This document shows, piece by piece, positions 5,412 through 7,259 of a DNA stretch of 7,259 bases. A program made the position numbers and the translations under genes. Numbering within the stretch: position 1 is the stretch's first letter; each line of letters opens with the position of its first letter. The notes under the pieces are model-generated. The model saw nothing but the letters and a program-made list of their open reading frames with translations, searched no databases and was not told where the DNA came from. Origin of the DNA: Bacillota bacterium (GTDB lineage Bacteria > Bacillota > UBA4882 > UBA8346); NCBI GenBank assembly GCA_028282485.1, contig JANQHU010000170.1, positions 1-7,259 on the forward strand, read 5' to 3'.

Positions 5412-7061
5412 TTGCAGGTGAAGATTATTGATGGTCTTTTGTTTAAAGAGTTGTTAGCAGCCGGAACAAAGAGCCTCTTTAAATATCAGAAGACTATTGA
5501 TGCATTAAATGTATTTCCGGTTCCTGATGGTGATACGGGAACTAATATGTATCTTACTTTTCAAGCGGCTTTAAAAGAAGTTAACCAAAATGAAACTTTA
5601 AACTTAAGTGAGCTCTTAGAAGCAGCTGCTTTTGGAGCTTTAATGGGAGCCCGAGGCAATAGCGGGGTGATTCTTTCCCAATTAATTCGCGGTTTTGTCA
5701 AAGGAGTTACTTTAACTGAGGAAGTCCTCACCAAAAAAGAGATTATTGAGGGACTAAATAGTGCCAGTCATTTCTGTTATAAAGCCGTTCGCAAACCGGT
5801 GGAAGGAACTATGTTAACAATTATTCGCGAAGTAGCCGAGTTTGCAGCAACTTTTGACCGGGAAGAGATTACTCTAGTTGATTTTATCGAAAAACTTTAT
5901 CGACATGCAGACCAGAGTTTGGCAAACACTCCGGATCTGCTGCCAATTTTAAAAAAAGCCGGCGTAGTTGATGCCGGAGGACATGGTTTAGTCTGTTTTT
6001 TTCAAGGAATTATCCAATATTTACGCGGTGAGATTATTAATAATGATGAACAATTAGAAATTGCTCATAAGATTATTGAGGGTAGAAAAGGTCCTGATTT
6101 GGGAGCTTTAGCCGACGATTTAAGCTGGGAAAAAAGTCTTTCCTTTAATTATTGTACTGAATTTATTTTAAAAGGAAAGAGGCTTAATGCTGAGGTTATC
6201 CAAGATTTTTTAACGGATCAGGGGGATTCTTTATTAGTGGTGGGTGACGAAGAAATCTTAAAGATCCACATTCATACTAATAATCCGGGAATAATTTTAG
6301 ATTTTGGCGTGAAATTAGGAAGTTTATCGGAAATTAAAATTGATAATATGCTAGAACAAAGTCAGAAAAATTTAAAAATGAGTCTCTCTGAGGAAGAAGA
6401 TCCCGCCCCCGTCGGAATCTTGGCCGTGGCCGTGGGAGATGGTTTGGAAAGAATTTTTGGCAGTATGGGAGCTCAGCAGATAGTCAGTGGCGGCCAGACT
6501 ATGAATCCCAGTATTGAGGAGCTGGTGAAAGCGGTTAATGCTTTAGCTGCACCGGAAGTAATTATCTTACCTAATAATAGTAATATTATTCTCACAGCTA
6601 ACCAGGTGCAACAATTAGTGGATAAAGAAGTGCGCGTAATTCCCTCGGAGACTATTCCAGAAGGAATCACCGCTTTGCTTAATTTTTCTCCCAGTAAGAC
6701 TTTAGCCGAAAATACCGCCTTAATGACTAGCGGTTTAAATAATATAATTACCGGAGAAGTGACCTACGCGGTACGCAGTTTGCGTTTGGGAACCATGAAT
6801 ATTGACAAGGGGGATATTATTGGTTTAGTAAACGGGGAGATTCAAATTTGTGGGAGAACCTCTGAAGAAGTATTATTAAATACTATCGAAAAGATACCCG
6901 CGGCTTTAAATGGTTTGCTGACTATTTATTATGGAAAAGATGTGGATGCTCTAACTGCCGAAAGGGTAGTAACTAATTTGAATCAGAGCTTTCCCGAGGC
7001 GGAAGTAGAAGTTCATTATGGTGGCCAGCCCCTTTACTATTATCTATTTTCAGTGGAATGA
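5412..7061 (+). CDS. fakA: Fatty acid kinase ATP-binding subunit FakA (DAK2/DhaL domain, YloV family)
   Basis: FakA transfers phosphate from ATP to fatty acids held by a FakB (DegV-family) partner, giving acyl-phosphate for phospholipid synthesis in the cytoplasm. The 549-residue length is standard. The N-terminal DhaL-like kinase domain (about 1-205) shows the Mg/ATP-binding VPDGDTGTNM (37-46, Asp39 and Asp41), MGARGNSGVILSQ (78-90) and DAGGHGL (187-193). The middle domain (about 245-320) has NYCTEF with Cys248 and HIHTNNP with His286 and His288, corresponding to the zinc site known from staphylococcal FakA. The C-terminal domain (about 330-549) carries SGGQTMNPS (359-367), LPNNSNIILTA (386-396) and the terminal GGQPLYYYLFSVE. 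The TTG start is supported by AGGAGG 7 nt upstream. A degV gene follows after 36 nt, completing the two-component kinase. No key residue appears missing. Confidence 0.95.
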   Translation: MQVKIIDGLLFKELLAAGTKSLFKYQKTIDALNVFPVPDGDTGTNMYLTFQAALKEVNQNETLNLSELLEAAAFGALMGARGNSGVILSQLIRGFVKGVTLTEEVLTKKEIIEGLNSASHFCYKAVRKPVEGTMLTIIREVAEFAATFDREEITLVDFIEKLYRHADQSLANTPDLLPILKKAGVVDAGGHGLVCFFQGIIQYLRGEIINNDEQLEIAHKIIEGRKGPDLGALADDLSWEKSLSFNYCTEFILKGKRLNAEVIQDFLTDQGDSLLVVGDEEILKIHIHTNNPGIILDFGVKLGSLSEIKIDNMLEQSQKNLKMSLSEEEDPAPVGILAVAVGDGLERIFGSMGAQQIVSGGQTMNPSIEELVKAVNALAAPEVIILPNNSNIILTANQVQQLVDKEVRVIPSETIPEGITALLNFSPSKTLAENTALMTSGLNNIITGEVTYAVRSLRLGTMNIDKGDIIGLVNGEIQICGRTSEEVLLNTIEKIPAALNGLLTIYYGKDVDALTAERVVTNLNQSFPEAEVEVHYGGQPLYYYLFSVE

Positions 7062-7082
7062 GTGGCGCTAAATTGTGGAGTT

Positions 7083-7089
7083 GGAGGAG
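7083..7089 (+). promoter_or_regulatory. Ribosome-binding site of the degV/fakB gene
   Basis: GGAGGAG lies 8 nt before ATG at 7098. The 36-nt gap after fakA holds no visible terminator or promoter, which supports co-transcription. Confidence 0.8.
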
Positions 7090-7097
7090 TTTTTTTA

Positions 7098-7259
7098 ATG
7101 ATTCAAATTATTGTTGATAGTACTGCCGATATCCCTTTAAATTTAGTGCGGGAATTAAAAATCAAGGTGGTCCCCTTAAATATTTATTTTGGGGAAGAAA
7201 GTTTTAAAGATGTTCCGGAGGTAGATATTAAAAGATTTTATCAACGGATGCAAGAAGAG
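7098..7259 (+). CDS. DegV family protein, probable fatty-acid-binding subunit FakB (N-terminal 54 residues; runs off window)
   Basis: The first 54 codons match the start of the DegV family: MIQIIVDSTADIP, with the conserved DSTAD fatty-acid carboxylate/phosphate-binding region (residues 7-11), then VVPLNIYFGEESFKD (24-38). Full-length members have about 280 residues, so roughly 80% lies beyond the right edge. FakB proteins bind a fatty acid and present it to FakA. Position directly downstream of fakA, same strand, with its own ribosome-binding site, supports that role. Bacillota often encode several DegV paralogs with different chain preferences, and specificity cannot be judged from this fragment. 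Confidence 0.92.
   Translation, partial: MIQIIVDSTADIPLNLVRELKIKVVPLNIYFGEESFKDVPEVDIKRFYQRMQEE

Noticed and set aside
6473..6670. Minus-strand open frame of 65 codons
   Set aside because: It is antisense to the fakA C-terminal domain, with no supporting signals.

Overview
The window looks like chromosomal DNA from a Bacillota (Firmicutes) member, probably of clostridial type. The evidence is a clear asp23 (yloU) - fakA (yloV) - degV gene order, strong AGGAGG ribosome-binding sites, frequent TTG starts and fairly AT-rich DNA. I cannot name a genus from this sequence.

Layout: (1) Positions 1-1110 (+) hold the C-terminal half of the ATP-dependent protease Lon, cut by the left edge. (2) Positions 1138-1170 form a perfect 11-bp hairpin between convergent genes, most likely a bidirectional terminator. 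(3) Positions 1197-2942 and 2983-4731 (-) are two tandem paralogous genes for secreted, lipid-anchored lectin-like proteins. They are about 85% identical by hand alignment. Their domain order is lipoprotein signal, Pro/Thr linker, LamG-like jellyroll, and a carbohydrate-binding-like beta-sandwich that appears to be split by an inserted DUF1080-like domain. The duplicated unit includes the leader, the ribosome-binding site and part of the promoter. (4) Positions 4732-5025 are a non-coding divergent promoter region. (5) Positions 5026-7259 (+) hold asp23, fakA and the start of a degV/fakB gene, closely spaced as an operon.

FakA and a DegV-family FakB together form the fatty acid kinase that phosphorylates exogenous fatty acids. 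Asp23-family proteins are envelope-associated and commonly sit next to fakA, so this block concerns membrane lipid and envelope homeostasis. The lipoprotein pair lies between two housekeeping blocks on the opposite strand and looks like an accessory locus, probably for binding a glycan at the cell surface. Its ligand cannot be read from the sequence. Nothing points to a CRISPR array, transposon, prophage, tRNA or rRNA. The most unusual content is the duplicated nested-domain lipoprotein pair.
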